A stretch of DNA of 64,000 bases from Mitsuokella sp047974105 (GCF_047974105.1 NZ_JBHYRS010000006.1:1-64000), one strand, 5' to 3'; shown: positions 50,427 through 59,507, counted from the first letter of the stretch. Made by a program: numbers and translations. The notes: generated by a model from the sequence alone, not told the origin.

Positions 50427-51377
50427 TCAGCCCATGACGTTCTGCGGCTGGCCCTGCAGATACTTCGAAACATTTTCAAAAGCGATGACCGCGCGCTTTG
50501 CAAGAGCTTCTTTCGTCGCAAAGCCGACGTGCGGGGCAAAGAGCGTATGCGGCGCCTTCAGGAGCGGATTGTCAGCAGGGATTGGCGGCTCACCGTCAAA
50601 AACATCGATGCCGGCAGCAGCAATCGTGCCGTCAGTCAGAGCTTTGGCAAGGGCTGCTGTATCGACGACAGGACCGCGCGCCGTGTTGATGAGAATGGCC
50701 GAAGGCTTCATCAAAGAGAGCTCTTTCTCGCCAATCAGGCCCTTCGTTGCTGCCGTCAAAGGCACATGCAGCGAAACAATGTCGCTTTCCTTTAGGAGCG
50801 TCTCAAGGTCCACCTGCTCGACACCCTCGATGTCTTTCTTTGAACGGTTATAGCCAAGCACTTTGCAGCCAAAAGCCTGTGCGACCTTGGCCGTCTGACG
50901 GCCGATCGCGCCGAGTCCGACCACACCGAACGTCTTGCCGGAAAGTTCGAGCCCCAAGAGCCCTGCTCTCGTTTTGCCGCTGCGCACCGCTTCATCGCAG
51001 GCCGCGAGTTTGCGGTAAATGCCGATGGCGAGGCCGAAGACGAGCTCGCTGACGGCTTCATTGGCATAGCCGGAGCAGTTCGAAACGACGATGTTCTGCT
51101 CACGGCAGTAATCCATGGCCACATGGTCGACACCCGTAAATGCTACGCTCAGGAACTTTACGTCCTGACCCTTAGACAGGGCATCTTCGCGCAGCGGCGA
51201 GTTGGCCAGCATGACAAGCGAGGCATCCTTGAGCCTTGCAGCCTGCTCCTCTGCGTCTTTGGCCTTCGTCTCGTAATAAACCATCTCCACATCATCGGGC
51301 AGGTATTTTTCTTTGAGGGCCTGTGCCTCATCTGCAGAAATACCGATTGGCTCGATGATGACCAATTTTTGACTCAT
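50427..51377 (-). CDS. D-2-hydroxyacid dehydrogenase
   Basis: The 316-residue protein has the NAD fold FGVVGLGAIGRQTAKVAQA and the catalytic Arg-Glu-His set (NTARGPVVD, DGEPPI, LFAPHVGF). Substrates in the family include glyoxylate, hydroxypyruvate and other 2-keto acids. Within the allantoin operon it may reduce glyoxylate from ureidoglycolate, or oxidise ureidoglycolate in place of AllD, which belongs to another family and is absent here. GGAGGA precedes the ATG. Confidence 0.9.
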   Translation of the reverse strand: MSQKLVIIEPIGISADEAQALKEKYLPDDVEMVYYETKAKDAEEQAARLKDASLVMLANSPLREDALSKGQDVKFLSVAFTGVDHVAMDYCREQNIVVSNCSGYANEAVSELVFGLAIGIYRKLAACDEAVRSGKTRAGLLGLELSGKTFGVVGLGAIGRQTAKVAQAFGCKVLGYNRSKKDIEGVEQVDLETLLKESDIVSLHVPLTAATKGLIGEKELSLMKPSAILINTARGPVVDTAALAKALTDGTIAAAGIDVFDGEPPIPADNPLLKAPHTLFAPHVGFATKEALAKRAVIAFENVSKYLQGQPQNVMG

Positions 51378-51424
51378 GATGATTCCTCCAAATCCTTACA
51401 TATCTTTCTATTCATTCTGCCTAT

Positions 51425-52798
51425 TCATTCTACGGGTTCCGGAAGCTTGGCCGGCACGAAACGTCCCTGCGGCTTTTCGGGGAAGACGCCGTCTTCATAG
51501 ATGCAGCGCCCTCTGAGATATGTTGCCACGGGCAGGCCCGTTCCCTGCAGGCCCACAAAAGCGGAAAATTTATTGAGGTACTCAAGCTGCTTGGCCTTGA
51601 TCTCCCAGCCGTGCTCCGCGTCCAAGAATACAAAGTCCGCATCAAAGCCCGGCAGGAGCGCGCCCTTGCGGCCCCAGAGGCCGAAGATTCTCGCGGGATT
51701 CTCGGCAAGGACCTTGGCCACAAGCAAAGGCGATGCCCCGTGCTCCTCGACGGCGAGATTCCAGAAGCCCTGCAGCGTCGTCTGCACACCGGAAAGACCG
51801 CCCCAGGCACCGAAAGCACCTTTCGGGCCTGACTCGTCTTTTCTCTCCAACGTGCAGGGAGAATGATCCGAGGCCACGGCATCAATCGTGCCATCGGCGA
51901 CATACTGCCATAACTTCTTCCTGGCCTCTTCCGAACGCAGCGGCGGGGAACACTTGAAAATCCCTCCGCGTTTCAGATAATCCTCTTCGTTCAGGAGCAA
52001 GTACTGCGGGCAGGTCTCTGCCGTAACGGCAATGCCGTTTTTCTTTGCCTCTGCTACAAGAGCTGCAACTTCCGGATGGGAAACATGGCAGATATGTGCT
52101 TTCGTGCCTGTCTTCTGCACGATGCGGATTAAATCGGCTACGGCTTTCTTCTCGGATGCAACGGAATGCACATTGAGGTAATCCTGCCGCGATGTTTTCC
52201 CCTGCTTCAGGCAATCTTCCTCGGCCTCTTTGAGCATCTGATAGTCTTCACAGTGAAAACCTGCAAGGCCATGCCATGTTTTTAAGTAAGAAAGGCGGTC
52301 TGCAATCTCCTCGAGATTCAAATCCGTATAGTCAGGGCCGGCATCACACATGAAGCTTTTGTAGGCAATCGCTCCGACTTCGGCTAAGCCAAGCAAATCC
52401 TTTTTATTGGTGCGGATCAGCGCGCCCCACAGCCCATAGTCGATATACGATTTGCCACTGGCAATCGCGGCCTTCTTCTGCAGCCGCACAGCCGATGTAA
52501 CAGGCGGGACATTGTTGAGCGGCATATCCAGGATGGTCGTGACGCCGCCTTTCGCGGCGGCACGGCTGCCATGGTAAAAATCCTCCCATTCCGCATAACC
52601 AGGTTCATCAAAATGCGTGTGTTCATCGACAACGCCCGGCAGTACGAAATTATTTTTCGCATCGACAATCTTTTGGGCTTCTGCCTTGTCTTTTTCATCA
52701 AGGAAGCCTGCAATCCTGCCGTCTTTTACAGCCATATGCTTATGAACGATGCCAGAAGGCGTTACAAACTGTCCATTCTTCACCAGAAGATCAAACAT
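51425..52798 (-). CDS. allB: Allantoinase
   Basis: The 457-residue amidohydrolase has the dimetal set HTHFDEPG, lysine in YKSFMCDAG, FHCED, HICHVSH and ASDHSPC. These match AllB more closely than dihydropyrimidinase. It opens the allantoin ring to allantoate. The ATG at 52798 is chosen over an upstream TTG at 52828; its ribosome site (GAAGTG) is moderate. It follows the ABC binding-protein gene by 36 bases. Confidence 0.92.
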   Translation of the reverse strand: MFDLLVKNGQFVTPSGIVHKHMAVKDGRIAGFLDEKDKAEAQKIVDAKNNFVLPGVVDEHTHFDEPGYAEWEDFYHGSRAAAKGGVTTILDMPLNNVPPVTSAVRLQKKAAIASGKSYIDYGLWGALIRTNKKDLLGLAEVGAIAYKSFMCDAGPDYTDLNLEEIADRLSYLKTWHGLAGFHCEDYQMLKEAEEDCLKQGKTSRQDYLNVHSVASEKKAVADLIRIVQKTGTKAHICHVSHPEVAALVAEAKKNGIAVTAETCPQYLLLNEEDYLKRGGIFKCSPPLRSEEARKKLWQYVADGTIDAVASDHSPCTLERKDESGPKGAFGAWGGLSGVQTTLQGFWNLAVEEHGASPLLVAKVLAENPARIFGLWGRKGALLPGFDADFVFLDAEHGWEIKAKQLEYLNKFSAFVGLQGTGLPVATYLRGRCIYEDGVFPEKPQGRFVPAKLPEPVE

Positions 52799-52834
52799 AT
52801 CTTGGTTCACTTCTTTTCTGGAATCCAATTTCTG

Positions 52835-53881
52835 TTACTTAACGGTAACGAGGGAAGCGTCCACTTTGCTGAGTTCCTTCGGATCTGCATACTTCTTGAA
52901 ATCCGGCTTCGACGGGATGTTCTTCATCTCATGCATGAACCCTGCCATCTCATCGCAGGAAGACTTGAAATGATCGTCAAACGTCATATTGTACTTGTTC
53001 TGAGACATGATGTGCTTAACCTGTTCCTTGTCGAGTTTGAGCTCCGTCGCTACGATCTCAGCAGCTTCGTCCGGATGTTCGTTGATGAAATCCGTTGCTT
53101 TCTTCAGAGCGCGAAGCATGGCTTCGACATCTTTCGGATGTGCCTTTAAGAACTGATCCGTTACCTGCATCGTCGTATAGAAGCTCAGCCACTGTACATC
53201 GCCCTGCTTATCGCCGAGGTACGATTTCAGACCGCTGAAGAGCAGCTTGCCGCCTGACTTCTGCGCGTTGCTGACCCACGGCTCCCAGCAGGCCATGGCA
53301 TCAATATCACCGTGTTCCATGGCTGCAATCTGATCACTCGGGCTCAGCGTTACGAACTGAATCTTGTTGACATCAACGCCCATCTCTTTGCACATATTGC
53401 GAATGGCAATGAGGACGCCGGAGCCAGCGGCCATGCCGATTTTCTTGCCTTCCAGGTCTTTGGCATTCACGATGCCCGAATCCTTGCGTGCTACAACGCA
53501 CTGCGTGTTGCCGATATCAGCCATCGGCGCTACAATCTTGACGCCGACGCCATTGGCCGCTACGGCAATATCCGTATACGGCGACTCAAACGAAACCTGT
53601 GCTTCGCCGCCGGAAATCAGTGGCGAAATATCACCGCCGGACTGCACAAATTTATTCGTGACATTCAGGCCTTCCTCTTTGAAATAACCCTTCTTATCCG
53701 CAATGATCTGCTGAGCAGAAATCTGCGGGTCAATGACGCCGTAAGCAACAATCTCATTGCTGTCTCCGGAACCTGCGGACTTTTTCGTATCGGAACCGCA
53801 CCCCGCTACAATGGAGGCTGCCATAGTCAAAGCCAGGCCTACACAGGCGAGCTTCTTGATTTTCTTCCATTCCATCTTCAT
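52835..53881 (-). CDS. NitT/TauT-type ABC transporter substrate-binding lipoprotein
   Basis: The 348-residue protein has a lipoprotein signal with AGC lipobox and an NMT1/SsuA-like fold (YGVIDPQISAQQIIADKKGY, ACWEPWVSNAQKSGG). Such proteins bind taurine, sulfonates, pyrimidine precursors, nitrate or related compounds. Operon context with allB suggests a ureide such as allantoin or a related hydantoin; this is inference. GGTGG precedes the ATG at 53881. Confidence 0.9.
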   Translation of the reverse strand: MKMEWKKIKKLACVGLALTMAASIVAGCGSDTKKSAGSGDSNEIVAYGVIDPQISAQQIIADKKGYFKEEGLNVTNKFVQSGGDISPLISGGEAQVSFESPYTDIAVAANGVGVKIVAPMADIGNTQCVVARKDSGIVNAKDLEGKKIGMAAGSGVLIAIRNMCKEMGVDVNKIQFVTLSPSDQIAAMEHGDIDAMACWEPWVSNAQKSGGKLLFSGLKSYLGDKQGDVQWLSFYTTMQVTDQFLKAHPKDVEAMLRALKKATDFINEHPDEAAEIVATELKLDKEQVKHIMSQNKYNMTFDDHFKSSCDEMAGFMHEMKNIPSKPDFKKYADPKELSKVDASLVTVK

Positions 53882-53939
53882 AAGGACTTCCACCTTTCTC
53901 TCCATTTCATGAATGATTGAATATAGATCCCTTCATCAT

Positions 53940-54923
53940 TTATTTTTCTACTGCCTTGCCACCGTTGATGTTCTTCCAGCGGAAGAGCTTCTTTTCAAGG
54001 ATGGAAAGGAAAGCATAGAAAACTGTGTATTCAAGGCCGATCAGCGTTGCTGCGAGGAACATATCGGCCATCTTAAACCAGTTCTTCGCATTGACGATGA
54101 TGTAGCCAAGGCCTTTATCGGCGCCCATCATTTCCGCGACAACGAGTGCCGAGAACGTCAGGGCCAGACTGATTTTCATACCATCGAAAATCGTCGGCAG
54201 TGCGGAATTCAGGATGACTTTCGTAAAAATCTGCTTATCGGTTGCACCAAGACTTTTCGCAGAGCGAATCAACAGCGGGTCGGTATCGCGAATACCATTT
54301 TCAATGTAAATGAGCATCGGAATGAAGGTAGCATATGCAATCAGGGCGATTTTGGAACCTTCGCCAATGCCGAACCAGATCATGAAAATCGGCAGGAACG
54401 CGAAGACTGGAATCGGACCGACCATGTTTAGAATCGGCGATAAGATGTTGTCCGCGTCCCGGCTCATGGCAATCATGATGCCGACAACCAGTGCCGCGAC
54501 GACGCCGATGACAAAACCGACGATCATGCGGTAGAAGCTGATGCCGATGTGCAGGAGCAGCGTACCGTCAAGCAGGTAATCATAGCCCGTTTCAATGACC
54601 GTAACCGGCGACGGCAGGAACACCGGATTGAACCAGCCGCTCTGCGTGTTGAGGTAAGCTACGAGCTCCCAAATGCAGAAGAAGAAAAACAGCGACAGGA
54701 TTTTGTAAAACCGGTCTGCCTTGGCTCTGCGTGCATCGCGGTATTTTCGCGGAATGACTTTTTCCTCAAAATCCGGCTCCGGTGCGTACTGCGAAAGGAC
54801 TAGGCCGTCAAAGCACATGAGCTCCAGATTCTTGTTTTTCTTCGCCGCAGCCATATCAGCCGCACCCGCATCAGCGGGTACATACGGTATGGCTGCTGCG
54901 TCGTTCATTTTCATCGTTGCCAT
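53940..54923 (-). CDS. NitT/TauT-type ABC transporter permease
   Basis: The 327-residue protein has a 75-residue hydrophilic N-terminal tail, longer than usual, then six helices with the permease EAA-type loop SAKSLGATDKQIFTKVILNSALP. It forms the channel for the binding protein encoded downstream. AAAGGAG precedes the ATG. Gaps of 39 and 58 bases to its partners support one operon. Confidence 0.9.
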   Translation of the reverse strand: MATMKMNDAAAIPYVPADAGAADMAAAKKNKNLELMCFDGLVLSQYAPEPDFEEKVIPRKYRDARRAKADRFYKILSLFFFFCIWELVAYLNTQSGWFNPVFLPSPVTVIETGYDYLLDGTLLLHIGISFYRMIVGFVIGVVAALVVGIMIAMSRDADNILSPILNMVGPIPVFAFLPIFMIWFGIGEGSKIALIAYATFIPMLIYIENGIRDTDPLLIRSAKSLGATDKQIFTKVILNSALPTIFDGMKISLALTFSALVVAEMMGADKGLGYIIVNAKNWFKMADMFLAATLIGLEYTVFYAFLSILEKKLFRWKNINGGKAVEK

Positions 54924-54962
54924 GGTTTCTGCTCTCCTTTATTGATCAATTCCTCACACGGC

Positions 54963-55724
54963 TTATTCTGCAATGACCATTTCATCGGCCGGTGCATCGG
55001 CGATGCTGTGTGAGAAGAGGTCCACATATTCTTCAAATTTCGGGCTGCGGATATTGCGCGGCCGCGGCAGCTCGATGCGCTCATCAAGGGCAACCTGCCC
55101 ATCTTTGAGGATGACCACGCGGTCGGCCAGATAAACGGCTTCGGGGACGCTGTGCGTGATGAAGAACACCGTTTTCTGCGAAAGCTGCCAGATGCGGATG
55201 AGCTCCTTGCGCATGGAATCACGCGTCAGAGCATCGAGGGCGCCAAGAGGCTCGTCCATGAGGAGGACCTTCGGATCATTGGCAAGGGCTCTTGCGATGC
55301 CAACGCGCTGGGCCATGCCGCCTGAGAGCTCAGCCGGATAGGAATTTTCGTATTCCTCGAGGCCGATCATCTTGATGTATTTATCGGCGAGCTCCTTAGC
55401 GTCATCGCGTTTTTTGAGGCGCGGCCCAAACTCGATGTTCTGCCGGACCGTGTACCAAGGGAAAAGTGCGTGCTGCTGGAACACGACGCCGCGTTCCTCT
55501 GACGGCCCATCGACATCCTTGCCATCCACGCTGATGCGTCCTTTATCCGGCTTCAGGTAGCCTGCCAAGAGATTCAGAAGCGTGGATTTGCCGCAGCCGC
55601 TCTTGCCGAGCACACAGATGAATTCACCGGTCTCTATCTTGAGATTGACATCTTTGAGGATGTATTTGGGCTTGCCATTGACAATATCAAAAGCTTTGTG
55701 AACGTACTGAAATTCCACACCCAT
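54963..55724 (-). CDS. NitT/TauT-type ABC transporter ATPase
   Basis: The 253-residue ATPase has Walker A GKSGCGKST, signature LSGGMAQRVGIARAL and Walker B VLLMDEPLGALD. The start at 55724 has AGGAGGG seven bases upstream; the longer frame overlaps the leader hairpin. It is the first gene of the operon, which continues through permease, binding protein, allB, dehydrogenase and amidohydrolase to 49101. Confidence 0.92.
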   Translation of the reverse strand: MGVEFQYVHKAFDIVNGKPKYILKDVNLKIETGEFICVLGKSGCGKSTLLNLLAGYLKPDKGRISVDGKDVDGPSEERGVVFQQHALFPWYTVRQNIEFGPRLKKRDDAKELADKYIKMIGLEEYENSYPAELSGGMAQRVGIARALANDPKVLLMDEPLGALDALTRDSMRKELIRIWQLSQKTVFFITHSVPEAVYLADRVVILKDGQVALDERIELPRPRNIRSPKFEEYVDLFSHSIADAPADEMVIAE

Positions 55725-55761
55725 TGTTTTCCCTCCTAAGTTCTTAATGCACACACAAACG

Positions 55762-55809
55762 AAAAAGGCGCAAGCCCGATTATAATCAGGTTTGCGCCAT
55801 TGCAAAGTC
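55762..55809 (-). promoter_or_regulatory. Leader attenuator A of the ABC-allB operon
   Basis: A terminator stem GGCGCAA/TTGCGCC (55767-55773 with 55792-55798) with five Ts follows the core complement of TTGCGCCATTGCAAAGTC (55792-55809). The same core precedes the symporter gene at 57326. The layout is that of a conditional terminator. Confidence 0.6.
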
Positions 55810-55866
55810 TTGCTCGTTCTTTTATTCTCAAGAGCTTGTGCCTTGTTCTCTGCTCTCGATGGTTTT

Positions 55867-55895
55867 ATTATAGGAGACTCCATGTACTCGAACAA
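55867..55895 (-). promoter_or_regulatory. Promoter of the ABC-allB operon
   Basis: Minus strand TTGTTC (complement of 55890-55895), 17-base spacer, TATAAT (complement of 55867-55872). A small dyad GAACA-T-TGTTC (55890-55900) overlaps the -35 box. Confidence 0.65.
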
Positions 55896-55966
55896 TGTTC
55901 AGTTTTCATAAAAACAGCGCATTTCACTATTCAATATGAACACGATATAGCAAGCATGATGCGCAC

Positions 55967-56003
55967 AAAAAAATGACCTGCAGCAACAGCAGGCCATTTT
56001 TTG
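55967..56003 (-). terminator. Terminator after the symporter gene
   Basis: Stem ATGGCCTGC/GCAGGTCAT-like (one G-U pair) with a seven-T exit on the minus strand and Ts on the plus strand. Confidence 0.8.
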
Positions 56004-56021
56004 GAAAGGATTGGAGAGGGA

Positions 56022-57326
56022 TTACAGTGGCGATGCAGGCTTCCTTGCGGGAGAAAGTGAAGCTGACTGCAAAGTATAATTAGCCACAGCCGCAGAAGCT
56101 GCAGGAACCATTTCATGGTCAAAGATCTCACGGTGGAACTCGCCCTCGCTGACCGCGATGATAAGGGCAACCATGACATCATCGATGACGTTGAGGACGG
56201 TGCGGAACATGCCCGAGAACCAATCGATGCCGGCGAGCAGGGCGACACCTTCAATCGGGAGTCCGACGGCCGGCAGGACGATGGCCAGGGCGACAAGACC
56301 GCCGCCAGGGACGACAACCGTACCAAGCGTAGCTAAGGTAGCCATGACAACGATCGTGACCTGCTGGCCAATGCTGAGCTCAATGCCAAAGAACTGGGCG
56401 ACCGTGATGCAGGCCAAAGCGAGGTAAAGGGCAAGGCCGTCGCTGTTAAGCGTCATGCCAAGGGGATTGATGAGGCGCGACACCCTGCGGCTGATGCCAA
56501 TCTTGTTCTCAGAGTCGGCCATCTTTACAGGCAGCGTGACGGCCGAAGACGTCGTCGTAAAAGCGACAATGCCCATGTTGAGCACCTTATGTGCTAAAGC
56601 AAATGGGGAAACGCGAGCATAGAGCGAAGCCATCGTAATGCCGGCCGTCAGGATGGCAGCGGCACCAATTGCCATGGCACCGAGGAATTTAAACAGCGGC
56701 AGAATGACGGCAAAGCCGTACTTGCCGATCGCCCAGCCGAGCAGCGAGAAGATGCCGACAGGAGCGAGTTTCATGACAAGGCGGACAATCGTCAGCAGGC
56801 ATTCATTGCCCACACGCACGAGATGCAGGAGTTCCTTGCTCTGCGTGCGTTCCATGACAATGTTGATGGCCACGCCGAGGAACAGGGCAAAGACGATGAC
56901 CTGAATCGTGTTGCCATCGGCGATAGACTGCACGATATTCTTAGGAAAGAAATTCGTGATGATCGAAGCAAGCGTCGCATCGGAACCCTTGACATTCGTC
57001 GTGAGGTCCTGTCCATACGAGATGCCCGCGCCCGGCGTCAGAATGTTGGCGAGAATCAGGCCAATCGTAGCCGCGGCCACCGTCGTGATGCTGAAGCCGA
57101 AAAATGCCTTCGTGCCAAGACGTCCGAGCGAATGCAGGTCCAGCGAGGCAATGGCCTCAACCACAGACCCCATGACGAGCAGGACAATCGACATCTGAAT
57201 GAGTCTGAGGAAAATATCCCCGACAAATTTTAACTGGACCATCAGGTCGCTGGCCACATAGCCCGCGGCCATGCCTAATATCATCATAATAAAAATCGAA
57301 GTCGTTAGACTGACGTGCTTCCTCAT
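56022..57326 (-). CDS. Dicarboxylate/amino acid:cation symporter (DAACS family)
   Basis: The 434-residue membrane protein has the GltP/DctA marks AFTTTSSAVTLPVKM (the serine-rich hairpin), NPLGMTLNSDG and VVPGGGLVALAIVLPAVGLP. It carries aspartate, glutamate or C4-dicarboxylates with sodium or protons. GGGAGG supports the start at 57326. It has its own promoter and attenuator leader, which shares a core with the ABC-allB operon, suggesting joint control. Confidence 0.9.
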   Translation of the reverse strand: MRKHVSLTTSIFIMMILGMAAGYVASDLMVQLKFVGDIFLRLIQMSIVLLVMGSVVEAIASLDLHSLGRLGTKAFFGFSITTVAAATIGLILANILTPGAGISYGQDLTTNVKGSDATLASIITNFFPKNIVQSIADGNTIQVIVFALFLGVAINIVMERTQSKELLHLVRVGNECLLTIVRLVMKLAPVGIFSLLGWAIGKYGFAVILPLFKFLGAMAIGAAAILTAGITMASLYARVSPFALAHKVLNMGIVAFTTTSSAVTLPVKMADSENKIGISRRVSRLINPLGMTLNSDGLALYLALACITVAQFFGIELSIGQQVTIVVMATLATLGTVVVPGGGLVALAIVLPAVGLPIEGVALLAGIDWFSGMFRTVLNVIDDVMVALIIAVSEGEFHREIFDHEMVPAASAAVANYTLQSASLSPARKPASPL

Positions 57327-57342
57327 AATGCTCCCTCCCGAG

Positions 57343-57405
57343 TAAAATAAAAATGGTGCAAGTCCCGCGCCACTCGGCACGACTTACTTGCACCATTGCA
57401 ATGTC
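57343..57405 (-). promoter_or_regulatory. Leader attenuator B of the symporter gene
   Basis: Terminator stem ATGGTGCAAGT/ACTTGCACCAT (57353-57363 with 57386-57396) with T-rich exit, just ahead of the ribosome site. The core complement of TTGCACCATTGCAATGTC (57388-57405) and a following TTCTCAAGA match leader A. Confidence 0.6.
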
Positions 57406-57425
57406 CTGTTCTCAAGAACAATTTT

Positions 57426-57454
57426 ATTATAATTTCTAAAAACCGGTCTGACAA
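57426..57454 (-). promoter_or_regulatory. Promoter of the symporter gene
   Basis: Minus strand TTGTCA (complement of 57449-57454), 17-base spacer, TATAAT (complement of 57426-57431). Confidence 0.75.
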
Positions 57455-57541
57455 TGTACAGATAGACTATTTTCAGCAAAATGAACTATGCATATTATCC
57501 ATATACAAAAGACTGTGCGGAAAATATTCTGCACTTGCCCT

Positions 57542-57567
57542 GAAAAAGTCCAGTACTGGACTTTTTC
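57542..57567. repeat. 26-bp palindrome, copy 5 of 5
   Basis: Perfect palindrome, centre TA as in copy 3, with arms extended to 57540-57569. It lies eight bases beyond the 3' end of the rep gene, with no other terminator nearby. Confidence 0.9.
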
Positions 57568-57576
57568 AGAGTTCCT

Positions 57577-58962
57577 TTACTCAAACAAAGATGTACTTCT
57601 GACCGCCTTAATCTCTCCCGCCATCATCTTGCCTAAAACCACCTGCGTTAAGAGCCTGTATTCGCGGTATGTTTTTTTGCGCGAGCAAGCATGCTCCTTA
57701 TTGAAGCCCTTGCGTCCGGCCAGATACTCAAGCTGGGATATGTTTTTCTTGATGAAAGTCAAGAGGTCCGACAAAGTCAGATTGCTGACATAATCTTTTG
57801 CCTGCTGCTGATAAGCGGCGATGCGATGCTGTTCATCCTCTTCTTCCTGAATGTTCTTCATGCGTTCCTGAAGTTCACGGTTCTGAATCCGTGCATTGCC
57901 ATGTTCCAAAGCCTTGTTTTGGCAATTCGCAGCTGCAGCCCAGTCCTGCTTGACAGCTGTGATGAAATATCTGCCATACGTATCCGGGTCTTTTTCTTTG
58001 CCAGCCTGTCTGTCATTGCGGATCCGATCAAAAACCATATGAAAATTGCTGACGATGCGATCATCGGACATGCCATCGAAGTTATCCCGAATATACTTGG
58101 GATCAAAGCCTTTATCACAGGCAATGCTGAACAGGACCAGTACGCGTTTGCTGAACTTAGCCTGCAGGGTTTTGACGAGTGCAGGAGCGAGCTGCGGGAA
58201 ATAGGTATCGGCATTCGCCTCTTTGCTGAAGCCAAAGACGATCGTAGTAGCCTTGCGTCCGCGGCTGCCATCGTCTTCGATGAAGAAATCTTTGTAGCTG
58301 GTATGGCGGTGAATTTCTTCAATGGAAGAGTTGATGACCTTCCTCTTGAATTCTTTATAGGAGGATTCTGGATATAAGTCAATCTCCTGACGAAACTGGT
58401 CGATGGGGATTTCATGAATGTCCATGCGGTCAAGATTGCGCAGGTAAATGAAGATACGCATGGAGACGATGGTGTCGAGTGCCAGTATATCTTCAATATC
58501 CATCGTAATATAGGTACCCTCTTTAAGATTGAATAGATATTGATTTAATCTCGGAGGGATGCTGACGTTAAGGATATGGGTCCGACGATTATAGGAGAGT
58601 TCTGAGATAAAATTAGCATGGTAGATGTCTTGTTCGCCATTGCTGTCTTCTCTTGACCGAAGGTCGATATAATTCTGTGATAATTTTGTGAAGAGTTCTG
58701 CTACGATCATACCTCTGGCCTTGCGTGAATCGATATTAAGCTTATCGGCAAAACGTAAAGCATCAAAGGAGTACATCGTCCCCTGCTCTGGTACATGATG
58801 TTCATCCATAGAAGCGATAAAGAGGTACCACGCCTTAAGCTGATTCTTGCTCAAAGAGTACTTAGCTGTAGCAAACTCTTTGGCAATTGACATCTGTCCG
58901 GTATCTCTGGGGATGAGAAAGACAGAACGATGCGATAACGTCATATTGTCTTCGCTTGGCAT
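57577..58962 (-). CDS. Rep_3 (RepB-like) replication initiator
   Basis: The 461-residue protein resembles plasmid initiators of the Rep_3 family: YSLSKNQLKAWYLFIASM, then the first winged helix near residues 30-140 and DLYPESSYKEFKRKVINSSIEEI in the second (given in part). The C-terminal 100 residues are a charged extension. Such proteins bind iterons as monomers to open the origin and repress their own gene as dimers. AGGAG eight bases upstream fixes the start at 58962. An inverted iteron-like site lies just upstream at 59041-59057. Confidence 0.88.
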   Translation of the reverse strand: MPSEDNMTLSHRSVFLIPRDTGQMSIAKEFATAKYSLSKNQLKAWYLFIASMDEHHVPEQGTMYSFDALRFADKLNIDSRKARGMIVAELFTKLSQNYIDLRSREDSNGEQDIYHANFISELSYNRRTHILNVSIPPRLNQYLFNLKEGTYITMDIEDILALDTIVSMRIFIYLRNLDRMDIHEIPIDQFRQEIDLYPESSYKEFKRKVINSSIEEIHRHTSYKDFFIEDDGSRGRKATTIVFGFSKEANADTYFPQLAPALVKTLQAKFSKRVLVLFSIACDKGFDPKYIRDNFDGMSDDRIVSNFHMVFDRIRNDRQAGKEKDPDTYGRYFITAVKQDWAAAANCQNKALEHGNARIQNRELQERMKNIQEEEDEQHRIAAYQQQAKDYVSNLTLSDLLTFIKKNISQLEYLAGRKGFNKEHACSRKKTYREYRLLTQVVLGKMMAGEIKAVRSTSLFE

Positions 58963-59040
58963 GACTGTCTCTCCTTTCGTCTCTCAGTAGTTGTTGCTAT
59001 TTATTATACATGAGATAGAAATGAAACAGAAGGGATGCTC

Positions 59041-59057
59041 ACAACCTTTTTAGACAC
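59041..59057 (-). repeat. Inverted iteron at the rep promoter
   Basis: Reverse complement of GTGTCTAAAAAGGTTGT, the second iteron class, located 79 bases before the rep start. It is a plausible site for Rep autoregulation. Confidence 0.65.
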
Positions 59058-59116
59058 TTTTCTTTTTTCTCTGTACTAGTACTTATAGTATTAAGTATAG
59101 TATAGTAGGGTGAAAA

Positions 59117-59485
59117 GTGTCGCGTTCGGTTGTGGCCGCAAACCCGCATGATCTCTATGTTTTAAAAAAGTGTCGCGTTCGGTTGTGAAGGAAAGGTGTC
59201 GCGTTTGGTTGAAAGGTGTCTAAAAAGGTTGTGGCACCAAAATGCCCGCAAAGCCTTGCTATTACTGGATTCTTGCCCAAAAACGCTGCATTTAAAGGTG
59301 TCGCGTCCGGTTGTGACCGAAAAACGTGAAGCCCAAAATGAAAAATTGCAAACCCGCAAAGCCTTGCTGTGTCCAGGTTTTTGCTCTGAAAAGGGCCAAA
59401 ATACAAAGCGAAAAAGGTGTCGCGATCGGTTGTCAAATTTTGGAAGGTGTCGCGTTTGGTTGTCAAAAGGTGTCTAAAAAGGTTG
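59117..59485 (+). repeat. Iteron array
   Basis: Six copies of GTGTCGCGTTCGGTTGT with one to two changes start at 59117, 59170, 59196, 59298, 59417 and 59447. Two copies of a variant with TAAAAA in place of GCGTTC start at 59216 and 59470. Spacing is irregular but the variant follows a main-class copy by 20-23 bases both times. Confidence 0.85.
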
Positions 59486-59507
59486 AAATATGCACAGGAA
59501 GTGATAT

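Noticed and set aside
59117..59485. Repeats considered as a CRISPR array
   Set aside because: The repeats are 17 bases with irregular gaps from a few to about 100 bases, no cas genes are near, and a rep gene and DnaA boxes adjoin; they are iterons.
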